A stretch of 64,000 nucleotides of DNA. Source: Branchiostoma floridae (taxonomy: Eukaryota; Chordata; Leptocardii; Amphioxiformes; Branchiostomatidae). The stretch is taken from assembly GCF_000003815.2 (NCBI RefSeq), contig NC_049982.1, positions 1,209,604 through 1,273,603 of the forward strand, read 5' to 3'. Below the pieces are notes generated by a model. It did not search any database. It was not told the origin of the DNA and saw only the letters and a program-made list of their open reading frames with translations. The translations under genes were made by a program, and so were the position numbers. Positions 1-18,959 of the stretch are shown piece after piece; position 1 is the stretch's first letter; each line of letters opens with the position of its first letter.

Positions 1-68
1 TGCAATGTATAAATTGCCGCGCACAGAAAAAGCTTCACACATTACAGAGTCTGGACTCGACTCAGCAT
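1..68 (+). promoter_or_regulatory. Proximal promoter and 5' leader of gene A (partial)
   Basis: A TATAAAT box lies at 8-14, about 55 bases before the start codon. The leader (attacagagtctgg and following bases) closely matches the leaders of genes B to E. The upstream CCAAT/DR4 block seen in the paralogues would lie outside the window. Confidence 0.65.
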
Positions 69-6567
<6,499 letters not shown>

Positions 6568-6639
6568 CCGAGAGGTCAAAGGTCTTCTACTTAAACCAGG
6601 ATGGCGGTCGAAGCTTAATCTTCATCAATGATGGAAGAA

Positions 6640-6645
6640 AATAAA
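6640..6645 (+). terminator. Poly(A) signal of gene A
   Basis: AATAAA lies 73 bases after the gene A stop codon. A very similar 3' UTR, including ATGGAAGAAAATAAAG, ends gene B. Confidence 0.8.
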
Positions 6646-7132
6646 GTGATTAAAAATGACATGCTCAGTCTGTTCTTTCGACCTTTGTACCAAATGATTT
6701 ATAAACATGTAAGCTCGAAAAAATTATACCCTGATTGCTTGTCATGGAAAACAATTTTGCATTATTAAATAAGTCACCGCGGTTGATTACAACAGAGACA
6801 GAGAAACAGATAGGCTAGATAAACTAAATGAAATTAATCCAATAATATGCTTTGGGGTTTTATTTTCTTCAGTAATTGCTATTTTAGCTAAATAGAGCTT
6901 AGCGGGCTCAAAGAATTGTAGACCGACGTAAATTGCAAATATAGAAGTGACAATATAGGGTCCTGACGTATGTGTGACAATGATGGGGGTTGGGGGGTCT
7001 GGGTTTGTTTGAACAGTGACAGGGTTCTTGAAAAAGTTTGCCTTTGCATTTGTCGTCGAATTTCAAAGGACATTACCAATTTTGTATGGGTTTCTATTTA
7101 AAAAATAAGGACAGTAATGTGTTGCCAATCTT

Positions 7133-7922
7133 CTCTGACATATCTGTCTGGATTGCTCCCACCTGTTTATTGAACTGACGATAGGCCATAACAACTAGCG
7201 GATGGAGGGAGCTATTCTTGGTAGGTATGTCCACAGGTAGGGTCAGGAGGTCAGGGTTTGTCGGGACGGCGGGAGGGTCATGGAAAGTTTAGTTCAGTTA
7301 TCGTTGGTGATGTCGTATTAGCGTGATGGTGATATATAATGTCACAGGAGAGATTGGAATCAAAGGGAGATTGGGATTATAATCTCGCACAGGGGAATCC
7401 GGAAAGGTTGAAGAGATTGAAATTGTCTGCATTGCTCCCACCTGTTTATTTCACTGGCGCTGGTTTATAACAACTAGCGGATGGAGGTAGGGTTAGGGGT
7501 CAGGGTTTGTTGAAACGGCTGCAGCGTCATGGGAAGTTTACTTCAGGTGAAGTCGGCGATGTTAGAGTGTTGGCGAGACAAAGTCTTCAGCAAGTAGAAA
7601 AATTATCATAGTCTTTTAGAACTTTGTGTAAATACAGCAGATTCCTCAAATGTGCTAAGAGTTTTAGGATGCCAATTTTCGACAGTTCCCATTTTGTTGC
7701 TATCAAACCACTTTTTGAACTAACATTAGTAAAGGGATCTTCTAAAATACGAGTTGCTCCCCACCTGTTCATTTCACAGACTCTGCCCTCTTGGAGCCAG
7801 AGTGAAGAATGAACTGTTATCAACTCAACTGTGTCCACAGGTAGGGTGAGGGGTCAGGGTTTGTTGGTGCGGCGGGAGGGTCATGGAGAGTTTACTACAG
7901 GTAACGTCGGTGATGTCTGAGA
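7133..7922 (+). repeat. Intergenic conserved repeat, three copies between genes A and B
   Basis: The cores are at about 7231-7314, 7486-7566 and 7835-7920. Each has a GTAGGGT(G/C)AG element, GGTCAGGGTTTGTTGG or a close form, a GGGAGGGTCATGG element, then AGTTTACT and AACGTCGGYGATGTC. They are preceded by a weaker unit containing CTCCCACCTGTTTATT and AACAACTAGCGGATGG. No coding potential is seen. The other intergenic stretches of the cluster carry the same core. Confidence 0.7.
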
Positions 7923-8451
7923 TACAATGATAGAGACTAATTGTGTAATATGCCACAAGACAATAGAATTGTAGGAAAATCGTGAAAATATTTGATTAAA
8001 GGCACACGTACCGGTAATATTTTGGAAGCAATTGAGATGTTGAAGAGCGACACTTTTGTACACTCACGTGCACATATTTGTTTATTTATTTATCTATTCA
8101 GTTTCTCCATAACAGCACGGAGCGGAGAAAATAAAGCTGATTACTAACCTCTGCTAGTTATCTAACAGGGCTACGTTAATTTGTAAGTTTATTTTACTTG
8201 TGTACGGCACTGTAAACTATTACATTATGTGCAGTACCACATTGTCCTTTTCTTTGTCTGAATGCAAATACAAAGAACGCACCAATATACAGCTGTGTAT
8301 GATTTTGTATGTGCGCGTATGTGCATCGGTATGCGCCTTTGTGTGTGATAATGTTCATGTGTCTTAAATTCTACAGCCTTTCTATATTATTTGCATATGT
8401 AACAAGCCTGTATTGAGGCATGAGTTACTTGTTAGCATCATCATCCATGTT

Positions 8452-8705
8452 TTGGGCAGTTTGTGGCACACGGTCCTGTTGTCACGGGCACAAAATTTAC
8501 TTTAACCCTGCCTACGTCACTCAGTCTGCACCAATCAGCAGTCCATGGGATCACGCCAGGTCAAACGCCTCCCTCCAGAGAACTATTAATAGCGCCCGTC
8601 CCTGCTGGTCAGCTGTGTGGTTCCCACGGCATTCAGACACAGTCTAAGTTGCTATTGGCAAAACAAGCCCCACACACCATACAGAGTCTGAACTCAACTC
8701 AACAT
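8452..8705 (+). promoter_or_regulatory. Promoter block of gene B (CCAAT + DR4, no TATA)
   Basis: CCTACGTCAC is at about 8511-8520 and the CCAAT box at 8531-8535. A DR4-like pair follows at 8548-8563 (GGATCA, 4-base spacer, AGGTCA), then CCTCCCTCC and ATTAATAGC. The TATA position reads TAAGTTG instead. The block aligns by eye with those upstream of genes C, D and E. Confidence 0.65.
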
Positions 8706-10307
8706 ATGGCCAAGATGTGGACGGTTCTGCTCTTCGTCTCCGCTCTGTTTGCCTGGCCGGACTCGTCGAAAGGTAGATATAGATTTATGATTATTATTTA
8801 CTATTTTTTTGCATGCAGTAAGTGATGAATGAATGATTATATTCGTGAGTTGATAGGACTATGCTGTTTATAAGTCAATGTTTGATAACGCTCTCATTCT
8901 ACTAAGGTGGCACGTGGCGACGTCCATACGACCGCTCTGCAACCTAAGAGCGCTCAATGAATTTCAAAGACTAAAGGAAAACGTTTTTTTTTTCTACATT
9001 TTGTGCCTTTTTAGTCATTTTTTTGCACATGTTGCATAATGATCCAATTCTGGAGTCAAAGTTGGACAAATTCAATTTAGTTCGCAACGAGGTTGCAGCG
9101 CGATCGTGGAAGGGGGCCTAATAGATAACAACGCATATAATGTGTAGGGAGGGTGTTTAAATGTAAATTTGAAAACTTCCTTTAATAGTGTCTTATTTCC
9201 TACACAGCGAATCCATGGCCTTTGCAATGCATTAACTACTGTACAACAGACTTGTATCAACTTTAAACTCTTCTTTCTGTCTTTCTTCTGTTTCGTCTTT
9301 CAGTCTTTAGGTCTATCTCTGTCTATTTCAGTCTCTAAGACTATCGTTTGTAGATGTGTAGAATGAACATCCTCTTCGCACAATCCCCAACCGGCTAATC
9401 GCCTATGTGGGGACCCTGCTATCTGAAGGGACACCCCCGGTTACTGACCGCCCTGCTTATAAATATTAATGAGCTTGCCCTTATATGGGAACCAGGCAAT
9501 CAGTGCCCAACCAGGCCTTTGCGAGATCTAGATCTCTTTTGAAAACAGAAAGGCTATTCTTTGATTGGCTGACAGCTGGTTTGTGTCGATGCTCACAGTA
9601 GCATGTTGGGATGAAACTGAAAAGACTATAATGAATCTTTTACCTTCAAGGTCAACACGTTTACCTGGCGACCCACGACGGTTGGTCCTTTTATAAGGTT
9701 CGCACTTCCGGCCCGATGACCAATGCCAACGTCAAGGCCGCATGTGAGGCGGCGGGGATGAGCTACCCGTGCCACAGCTCAGGTATGGCTGGGTGTACCG
9801 GCTACTGGACCTCAGACTGCATCAGGTATGACATCGTTGCTAGCTGTTATACCCTTAGCGTCCTGTCGGGAAACATGTGTGGGATACTTGACGCCGTTGG
9901 CAGCTGTCAGCCCCTTGATGACACCTTTGTGTACATCCCTGGCTGGCGAAGTGACAACAGTGCTTACGGAGTGGACTACGAGACTCACACCTGGGAGCTA
10001 CATGGGGCAAACTATCACAACATGTACGCGCTGTGTGCAGGTAAGGATGCAACGGAGATGACGTTTGTTAAAACAGATTGGTCGGAACAAACTTCACTTT
10101 TTGAGTGTCTCTTCATTGTTTCAAGTCATCATGTGTCAATTCGCTTTTGTGGTTATCATCGAAATGTTTCTCTAGTCCTTTTATTAAAAGGCCATTGTTA
10201 TTTTCACTCCGCGTACCGTAGGTACGCTTCGAGTGAAAATATTGTTATTTTCACTCCGCGTACCGTAGGTACGCTTCGAGTGAAAATATTGTTTTCATAC
10301 GGTTTCT

Positions 10308-10342
<35 letters not shown>

Positions 10343-13300
10343 CCTGTCGCGACCTTTAAAGTGATTCCTCTCCGTCGTTCCTGGACCAAATGGCCTGAAA
10401 TTTGGCACAAGGGTACAGTGGGCCAATACCCAGACCCGTTTTTCTCATTTTTTTGATAGATACCTTTACAATGATTTTAGGGATGTTTTAAGGTCATTTT
10501 CTGGCCCGGCTGTATATTCATGTCTCCCGTGCCCAGGTATTACGCCCAGATGACTTGAAAGTTGGTATGATACTGCGTGAGATACTTATTAAAAGGACCC
10601 CGGTATTATTTTTGGCCAAACGTCACTTCAAAATCATTTAAAAGCCAATTTGGCGGGGTATCTACGCATATTTTCACCGAGCTCGCGTTTCGCGCGTGTA
10701 ACCATATATGGTCACGTTTGCACGTGCGTCCGTTGCACCATATATGGTTATGGACGTTTCCGCGCGTGACGTAAGCTGTTTACCTGCAGCTGTGCATTGT
10801 GGCTAATTGAATTAAGAAGGGAACTAATATGCGCCCGACACTTAGCGGACGCGATGACCTGATTGGTCAGCTCGGGTACAGCCAATGAGGAAGGGTTTTT
10901 CAACTTAGCGGCTGGGAGTACATATATGTCGCCGGGAAGAAGTCCGTTAAAAGTAAGTGAAAAATTGTACTGTTTATCTTAAAATTGGCAACAATACACA
11001 AACGCAGTAACAAATTTGGGTAACTTGTCGTCGTTATTGTGTAGTTTTTGTTTGATTTACCCACGTGTAGAGTGTCTGGATAGGCGATACCGTGGCGTCA
11101 GAATGCCGCGGTAAGTGGGAGCGCATGCATGGAATATTGTTGCGCTTTGCAGTGACTGATGAGACAGTACTAGTATTGTATCATCAAGCTTTATTGACAC
11201 GACAAAAAGTACAGTCAATTTTGTATGGCCAACTTTAAACTGCAACGAAAAAAGAAAGAATACAGAGTATATCTTACAATTCTACTAATTAAACATTATG
11301 ATATGATTCTACTAATTATCGGTGAAAAGTGTACAGTAGTTCTCTTCCATAGTAACGTTATATGATAGTACAGATTTTCAAGGGCAAATCTACTAGTACA
11401 AACGTTACACTATGTTGTGAATTGTCCATTCAGGTTGGTTGTACAAGAATATATGTAATCAGGTGTGGCTTTTTTTCTAATCAACAAACAAAAAGGATCT
11501 TCCTTTTACTCTGGGTGGCAGTACATGAAATTACACAAAGGAAATACTAATTATTGTATTCTATTCTATTTTCTACTGGAGGAAGAGGATACACCACCAG
11601 GACTGTTGTGCAGACAGGTGGGGTTGTGCCTTGATAGAGGGTGTCAATTTGACAGTGCTAAATTCATTATTGGTCGGGTGCTCGAACTCAACTAATTCCA
11701 CAAAGTCTGGCCTGTCAGAGAACACAATAGTCAACTGGCTACAAAGGTGGCATCAACAGACACCAAGGAGAGGATAGCAAAGTCACGTACAAGAAGTGTT
11801 ACTGTGACAGAAACACCAGCTTTATGTATGATTAGGCTATTTGGGACAATATTGTAACTATTAAACTAAGTGACAATTAGAGATATTATTATACCAACCA
11901 TGAGTTCAAACATTGTATTTCATGACAGACATGAATAAGTTTTTATGACTTTTCAGACACCACGTCATGGTATATGCTGTGTAATTTAGTAATGCACTGT
12001 ACTACAAACAGTTAATCAGAATAATTAGATAATCATAAACTGATTAGTTTATGTGGAAAATAAATGGGACGTTAAGTTTATAACAGACGTATAATAACTG
12101 CAATTGCTGCATCCTTTTTTCAGACAAAAAGCATGCAAAACATTTAGATATGCAAAACAGACTCCGTGCAAACATACAGTCGCTAATTAGCTTTGTTCAT
12201 CAATATAATGTATTAGCTGATTAACTCTAAGTATAAAAACAGAATGCGATCCTTTTTGTCTGAGTACAATGTGCATACATTTATATGTATTTGTAATGAT
12301 AATGTAATTGCAGTGCAGCCATGATATCCAATTGGATTTTTTTTTTAAATTGCACTTCGCTAAAAACGGCTAATAAGCATATCTTGGTAAAGAGTTAAAA
12401 GTGTAGTGCAGTTTGTTTGGAGAGGTCTGCTTGTATGAAGATTAGTTATGCTTGTGACAATCTTGAATAAGTGCAGTAATTGCCCTTGCCTTGTGTAAAT
12501 AAGCAGGAAAACTTTAATCATAACCACGCTATTGTCTGCTGTGGGTACGTAATACCAACGCATAACGTGTTGCATCTGTAGAAAATTTCCGTTTGTGACA
12601 TAATTTTTTTTTTCTTGAAGTAAAACGGTGCTTGCTTTGTTAATGTGTGAAACATTAGCATGCTGTGTGCGTGTTGTAATAAAGAAAAAAAGTTTGATTA
12701 CCGTACAGTACTCACATTGGATTTTTCAAGTTCAATTTTGGAAAAGTCCATTTTTGCATAAAGGGGAGAGCGGAGTGAAAATAGCTGAATTTGCTCCTAA
12801 GCAAATACCGGCCTTTCTAGTTATTGTTTTGCATTTTAAAGAGTTTCTCAACAGAATTAGATACATTTGCAGGGATAAGAAAAGATCAGGGATAAAAAAA
12901 ATGTTTTAAACTTTTAAAAGAAGGGTACAAGCCAATTTGTGATGTAGGTAAAGGTGATTTCTGAAATAGGTTTCGTAATTTGCTGTTGACCAAGAATTAG
13001 AACTCCTCAACGGTGTTATATGTAAATTATAGTAATATTTGCTTAGCTATTAGCTCCTGCTTTAAGAATCGGTCATTGGTTTGTTACAGGGTACTTTTTT
13101 TTCTCTTTGTATAAGTGAAAGAGATGACATACCCTTATATCATTACCGTTGTATCATGCCTTTGGACATTTGAATGTCACACCCATGTAGCTACATCCTT
13201 GCAAATAGGTACGATGATTTTCCTTAGCTCGTTGCTGAAAAAAACCTGCTGCACTACAAATTACCTCACGTTTCCAGATATAAATGAGTGCGAGACCTCC

Positions 13301-16300
13301 CCATGTGTCCATGGAAACTGTTCCGATGATGTGGGGGGTTACACTTGTACTTGTGAAAACGGTTGGGAAGGGGCCAACTGTGATCAAGGTAAGATATTGC
13401 AAAGACACAGAAGGATCTTAGTCCTTTATTTGCTTTCCTATCAAAGTCACCTCATGTAATATTTCGTTTTATACGTTCTCTATGATACCTGTTTTAGTTT
13501 GGGTTGAATACCAATCAAGGTATCTAAAACATGGAAAGTCACAAAACAGGTGATTTCTGCGTGTATGCGAAACTGGCAGATATTATGATAGATTTTTCAC
13601 TCGCATTGTATGCCCCTGAACATACAATTCTCAGATGTCACGATAATAATGCATTGCCTATTAATGTAGATATCGACGAGTGTGCGAGTAACCCTTGCTG
13701 GCTGGGAGGGACATGCCTGGATCACGTGGCCGGCTACAGCTGTGTCTGTCCTAAAGATGCCACCGGCAAGAACTGTGAAATTGGTATTAACTCTAATATT
13801 CCAAAATTGTAGCTTAAAACGTAGCACTATAAACCGTATGTTTTTAATTGATATTGTCTTCATTCATAGTTAGAGTATAAAAGACCTGTCTCTTGCAGAT
13901 CACTTCAGTGTCACTGACGAAGGAAAGTGGATTCTTTCCGAAGCGTCTGACCGTTTCAAAACCATATCCAGTTGCTTGAGTAACTATTTTTGGCGTATCT
14001 TATTACCTGGATGTCTAACCTACATCGACGTGTTTAATTGATATTGTTAATATGGAAAGTTCATTGTTACATGTATCACATGTTAAGGTGAGCATCGAAT
14101 TGGACGCATTGGATTTACAACAGCTCTGATATTTCAGTGCGGTATTAGGTTACCTAAGTGTAAGTAACATGTACCACATGTGGTATTTATTCTGATCCAC
14201 AAATGACAAATAAGAGCACTTAAACATTTACATTTCATTTATTATCTACTGAACAACCGCTTCTGAATCTAAGGGCCATTTGCTGGAGAATGCTACGAGT
14301 TCTCAACCGTGGCTTTAACCCATCGTGAGGCGACAGAGGCCTGCAACACCAATGGTGGCCGCTTGGTGGACGTGAAAGACGGCAAGCAACAGCGTTTCCT
14401 CGCTGACAACATTGCAGCCACGAGTGGTGTCTCCAACTGGTTGGCAATGACCAGTGCCCAAACGCCCATCTTCTACAGCGACGGGTCGCCTTGCTCAGGT
14501 ATGACTCCCTGAAGTGTATTGTCCTAATTGTACTCGGGCTGTGCTAGAATTACTTCTTTCTACATACTTTGCTTTGACTTAAATTTTAACGATAAAGATC
14601 AGGGACAGATTTATTCCAGCACGCTACTATCAAGACAGATACAAGTTCTGTTGAAGTATTGGATTTTGCTTATTATCATACAAGACGATGTATCTTGACG
14701 ATGATTACGAATGGTTTATTAGGATAGAAAGAAATCTCTCGCAGCCTGTTGGCTAAAGTTTGTATTCCTTACAATAATTGTTGGCAAGGTAGAACCAGTT
14801 CTAGAAATACTAAACATCATTATTTGTATCATCAAATATATATATTGAACATTGTCATAACGTTTAAAATCTTTAACATGAAGGGTGAAGCTATAATTTA
14901 AATGCAAAATTGTGTCATGTATGGTAGACAAAGTATTGTGGCACCCACTTGTTATATAACGTTTTTTGTTATACGTTGGAATTGCAACAAACAAACAAGA
15001 AAAATAAACAAAAACGGCATGCTCTACTCCAGGTTCACTACAGTGGGTGGGAGGCGAACCTTCGTCCCCTTTGGACTTATGTGTTGTCCTCGACAGCTCC
15101 AACAACTACCAGGCAAAGAATGTTTTCTGCACGGAGCAACACAACTACATCTGTCAGTCTGGTACATCATCTTCTTTCTCTGTTTTCTTTATTAAAATAG
15201 TGCATATAAAGTATATTTCCATGTTCCATCGACAAGAAGAAGATTAACTTCATAGAGATTCTTGCGTGCATTTCCAAAGACTTAAAACAAAACGGCCGAA
15301 AATTGATTTTTGCATAGATGCCATCCATGGAATTAAATCAGCATGGCATAACGTGTTATTTGATTATTTCAGCTGGCAAACCCTGTGAACCAAACGTGTG
15401 TCAGAACGGCGGAAACTGTACCTCCTGCTTCAACGGCTCCAGCACCTTCTGCGACTGTCCTGATGGGTTCGAGGGAAGGACGTGTGAGATAAGTGAGTAC
15501 TTTTGTGTTCACCATGTATCATAATGATTATGATTCCATTTGGTTTCATGAATTAAAGTGGCTGACATATAGACAGATTTCACATTTCTCAAGTAATAGT
15601 GCTTTTCCATCCTATTTTCTAGCCTCATCGTCACAACTTAAATGCACTCAACTTGCGGCTACGTATTTTTTGTCTATTTGATACATTTTTTGTTCAAATA
15701 TCACCTGCCTTTAGAATAAGAAAATTTTAATCTGACCAGACATTGACGAGTGTGCCTCCAATCCGTGCCAAAACCATGGAAGTTGTGATGACGGCATCAA
15801 CTCCTACTGTTGTCGCTGCCTCAACTGGTTCCAGGGCGTCCACTGTGAAACAGGTTTCTGTGGTAGTCATTTTTTTGGTATTGCGCCATACATTGTAAAT
15901 GTTATTGGTGCCAACTACAATTCTAATGGGAGATTGTAAAAGAAGCACACAAAAAGTAACTTGATAGTCCTATAAACAATATGTCCAGATTTGGGGTCCA
16001 TGAATTGTCGATTATACCGTTAGAAGCATATGGAACTTGATGCAGTGAATCTACAGAAAAATTCACTACTTTACAGGGGCAGAATCACGACATAATGTAT
16101 GTGTAAGGGTGCCACTCCATATGTTATAATTGGCCTTGGATAATGTATTATATTATCTGTATATTTGTTATCTCTGTTGTCTAGCCCCGGACTGGTGCAA
16201 CTCAGGCCCATGCCCTTCCGGTTGGACCTGCGTAGACATCATCTTTCACTTCTCGTGTATTGGTGAGTAAGCTCCTGCTGAAAACTTACTATTTTATCCG

Positions 16301-16587
16301 TGTGAAGACTGTCAATGTCAAAAGTCCGAACTTTATACTTAATGTGATCCCTAACTTTTATTTTCTATTCGACATCAAATCCAGTTTTCCAGAGTGACTA
16401 TCTATGTAATATTTTTATAAATACCATAGCTGAATGTTCACTTTAATTTCTGTAAATGTTGCATCTATTTCCAGATCCAGATCCCGCCAATCGGATGGTC
16501 TCCTACCAGTGCAGCAGCGACTCCTGTCCGGATGGCATGTACTGCACCGAGGAGGGTGCGGCCTCCTTCTCGTGCAAACCTGAGTGA
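8706..16587 (+). CDS. Gene B: secreted Dom1-EGF(2)-CTLD-EGF(2) lectin-like protein
   Basis: Ten exons: 8706-8772, 9651-10040, 13278-13388, 13670-13783, 14274-14498, 15033-15161, 15373-15492, 15740-15853, 16185-16262, 16475-16587, about 486 residues. The signal peptide is [17 protein letters not shown]. Dom1 (exon 2), two EGFs, a two-exon CTLD, two EGFs and the C-terminal pair match gene A, with two EGF exons fewer. The second intron (10041-13277) is enlarged by repeats. The EGF at 15740-15853 has an extra cysteine (SYCCRC where paralogues read SYICRC) and W for G after the fifth cysteine, so its fold may be altered. The last exon has two tandem acceptors (16475 or 16481), both in frame. The CTLD first exon has a weak acceptor (AATCTAAG). 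The product is probably secreted; ligand unknown. Confidence 0.85.
10195..10288. repeat. Two tandem copies of a 47-base palindrome
   Basis: Each unit contains ATTTTCACTCCGCGTACC, a 3-base loop and GGTACGCTTCGAGTGAAAAT, a near-perfect inverted repeat. The two units follow each other directly, 47 bases apart. A (CTTT)n tract follows at about 10304-10342. Confidence 0.8.
10199..12782. mobile_element. Candidate non-autonomous element in intron 2 of gene B
   Basis: The palindromic left edge begins ATTTTCACTCCGC (from 10199), and its exact reverse complement GCGGAGTGAAAAT lies at 12770-12782. The interval makes up most of the oversized intron and contains no transposase-like ORF. The 13-base inverted match is seen; calling it one inserted unit is inference, as I could not define a target duplication. 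Confidence 0.4.
10645..10945 (+). promoter_or_regulatory. Dense promoter-like cluster inside intron 2 of gene B
   Basis: In order: a TTTCGCGC E2F-type site (10688-10695), two identical CArG boxes CCATATATGG (10702-10711 and 10738-10747), a TGACGTAA CRE-like site (10767-10774), inverted and direct CCAAT boxes (10862-10866, 10882-10886), and a TATA-like ACATATATG (10919-10927). A good splice donor, AAAAGTAAGTG, follows at about 10949. No downstream ORF is convincing. It may be the promoter of a transposon or of a noncoding transcript. Confidence 0.4.
13900..14040 (+). repeat. Repetitive exon-like fragment, possibly Penelope-associated
   Basis: After TCTCTTGCAG the sequence stays open for over 40 codons in the phase expected of this gene before TGA. 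It contains GACGAAGGAAAGTGGATTC and CCGTTTCAAAACCATATCC. I associate such wording with sequence beside GIY-YIG Penelope-like retroelements, from general memory only. I did not include it in gene B. Confidence 0.3.
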
Positions 16588-16682
16588 CCGAGAGGTCAAA
16601 GTCTTCTTCAGAAACCAGGCTGGCGGCCAATGTCTTATTGCAATAGCCTTGAGAGGCTTTATCTTGATCAATGATGGAAGAA

Positions 16683-16688
16683 AATAAA
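16683..16688 (+). terminator. Poly(A) signal of gene B
   Basis: AATAAA lies about 95 bases after the TGA of gene B, in a 3' UTR similar to that of gene A. Confidence 0.8.
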
Positions 16689-16980
16689 GCACTTGAAATT
16701 TGACTTTCTCGGTCTGTTCTTTCCAGAATTTTGTACCAACCATTTATAAAAAAACGTAAAATCGTAAAATATAACACATGGAAAACAGTTCTGCGTTACT
16801 TAAGGAGCCACCGTGGCAAAAGAATCAGACAGTGTGACGTTATAAACAAAAAGGAGGTACGCCCCCCCCCCCTGCTATGCTCTTAGTTACTGCCCTCTTG
16901 GTTAGCTCAAATAACTGTTAGCCAGCATAGACGCCTAATAATTATGTGAGGCAATAAAAGCTTCTAAAGTACGTGCGACA

Positions 16981-18017
16981 AGTTAGGTCAGGGTTTGTTG
17001 GAACAGCGCCAGGGTTACGGAAAGACGAAAGTTTACACGTAACGTCGGCGATTTGAGTGAAAGACGACAAAACGATCGATATCTGGCTGATCGATGTTGA
17101 CAGCTTTTTGAGGCCAATAAAAGAAGTGTTTCAAAAATAAGTTACAATTCTGCACCTTTTTGAATATCTCTTCCTTACGTATACTCTATAACTTGATTTA
17201 CTTTTTATTATATAAACTTATTTTGAACATATTTAGTTCCTCGCTAACAGTAAGATATTTATTCGGTGTCTACTTTAAACACTACGCATTTTTCTTTTTA
17301 ATTGTTAGACTAAAGGCGAAATAATAATTTGGCGCTTTAAATACCCTACATCTACTTATATCGAGTAACCAGACTTAGCGTTAAGTAGGTGTATAAAATG
17401 TGTGTGTGTGTTTGTACGGGCTCCTGAAGTGGTTACGACAATAGTAAGGTTAAGAAGGTCAGGGTTTGTTGGAACAGCGGCAGGGTTACGGAAAGTTTAC
17501 AGGTAACGTCGGTGAATTTTGAGTGTTGGACCACGAAACGATCGATATTTGGCTGATCGATGTTGGCAGCTTTTTGAGGCAAATAAAATAATGTCTCAAA
17601 ACAAAGTTACAATTTTATATCATTTTGAATATATCTAATTATCAATTACAGTCTGATAAGTTTAGTTACTCTTTTGTTCATTATTATATAAACGTATTTT
17701 AATTTTTGTGTTCATTATCAGCAATAAGCTATCTATTATCTACTTTAAACACTACATTATTGTTTAATTAAACTAGAGGCAAGAAAATAATTTGGTCATT
17801 TAAAAAATAGCACACGTACATCTACCAGTATTAAATAACCAGTCTGAGTGTTAAGTAGGTGTATACATACATATGTGTGTGTGTGTGTGTGTGTGTGCGC
17901 TCATGTGTGTGTATGTGTGTGAGTGTGTGTGTGTATGTGTGTGTGTGTGTGTGTATGTGTTTGTGTGTGTATATGTGTGTGTGCGTATGTGTGTGTGTGT
18001 TTGTGTGTATTTGTGTG

Positions 18018-18084
<67 letters not shown>

Positions 18085-18327
18085 CGCGTGTAAATGTCGC
18101 CTTGGACTTTCGACTAAGTAAATTTACGAAAATAGTCTGTTGTCGAAGACTATTATTGACGAAGCCCAGTTAGGAAACTTTTAACACATAACTGTGATTC
18201 CACCTGTTCAGTTCACAAGAACAGGTCGATTACGTGAGCTATTCTAGGGTCGTTTGTCTGCAGTCAGGGTGAGGAGGTCAGGGTTTGTCAGAGCAGTGAT
18301 AGGGGCATGGAACGGTGACTTTACTAG
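16981..18327 (+). repeat. Intergenic conserved repeat, three copies between genes B and C
   Basis: The cores are at about 16981-17054, 17450-17523 and 18261-18327. The first two share TCAGGGTTTGTTGGAACAG and a downstream CGATCGATAT(C/T)TGGCTGATCG stretch, so they are recent duplicates of each other (about 470 bases apart). The third is more divergent. Confidence 0.65.
17873..18083. repeat. (GT)n microsatellite
   Basis: About 210 bases of interrupted GT repeats. The ORFs of alternating Cys and Val across it are artefacts. Confidence 0.95.
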
Positions 18328-18489
18328 CGCTAAGGGGCCTAACAAATAACGGAGATCGGTGGCACAATCGAAGTGCTTCGCCTTATCAATTAAGCGGCGA
18401 GGCTTTTTTCATGTGAGCAAAATTTGTAGCTGTTCGTCAACATTTACCAGTTCTCAACATTTACTCAATGTTTTTATGTACAGGCACTC

Positions 18490-18860
18490 GCAAACAACCC
18501 CCCCCCCCCCCAAACACACACACGCACATCCCTCGGATAGGACGTTAAATGGAGGTCCCGTGTCTGGGGAGAGCCATACCCCGGGCACGTTAAAGAACCC
18601 GCCACATATGCGATGGTGCGGTGTGAGCGGTTCAAAACCTACAGTACCTTGGCCGCACCTGGGGCAATTACTGTCGTATTGAGGTCACCTGAGTGGCACC
18701 GAATGGCAACTCGCTCCAGGCACTTGCGACAGTCGTATTGAGGTCACCTGAGTGGTGCCGAATGGCAGCTCGCTCCAGACCCTAGTGATTTAGCCCCACC
18801 TATTGTAAGCTACTCGCAATTCAGCCCCTGACTGCCAAGAGTCAGTAGTCGGCCCACCCA
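18490..18860. repeat. Dispersed SINE-like repeat
   Basis: It contains GACGTTAAATGGAGGTCCCG, GCACGTTAAAGAACCC and TGCGATGGTGCGGTGTG; the last part recurs at 56885-56945. A local duplication of GTCGTATTGAGGTCACCTG follows at about 18671 and 18731. An (ATA)n tract at 18861-18885 may be the tail. Confidence 0.45.
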
Positions 18861-18959
18861 ATAATAATAATAATAATAATAATAACATACACACTACTGC
18901 ATATTAAATCTGCTTGGAGGTTATGACATGGTGCATTTGTGGAAACAGTATTGTTCTGA

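Noticed and set aside
12628-12909. 93-codon ORF in gene B intron
   Set aside because: Low-complexity composition, no domain and no splice or promoter context; lies at the end of a repeat element.
17859-18173. Overlapping ORFs rich in alternating Cys and Val
   Set aside because: They are translations of a (GT)n microsatellite; the same applies near 21308-21540, 22400-22630 and 23004-23357.
18359-18682. 107-codon ORF near the SINE-like repeat
   Set aside because: Spans poly-C and repeat sequence; no protein features.
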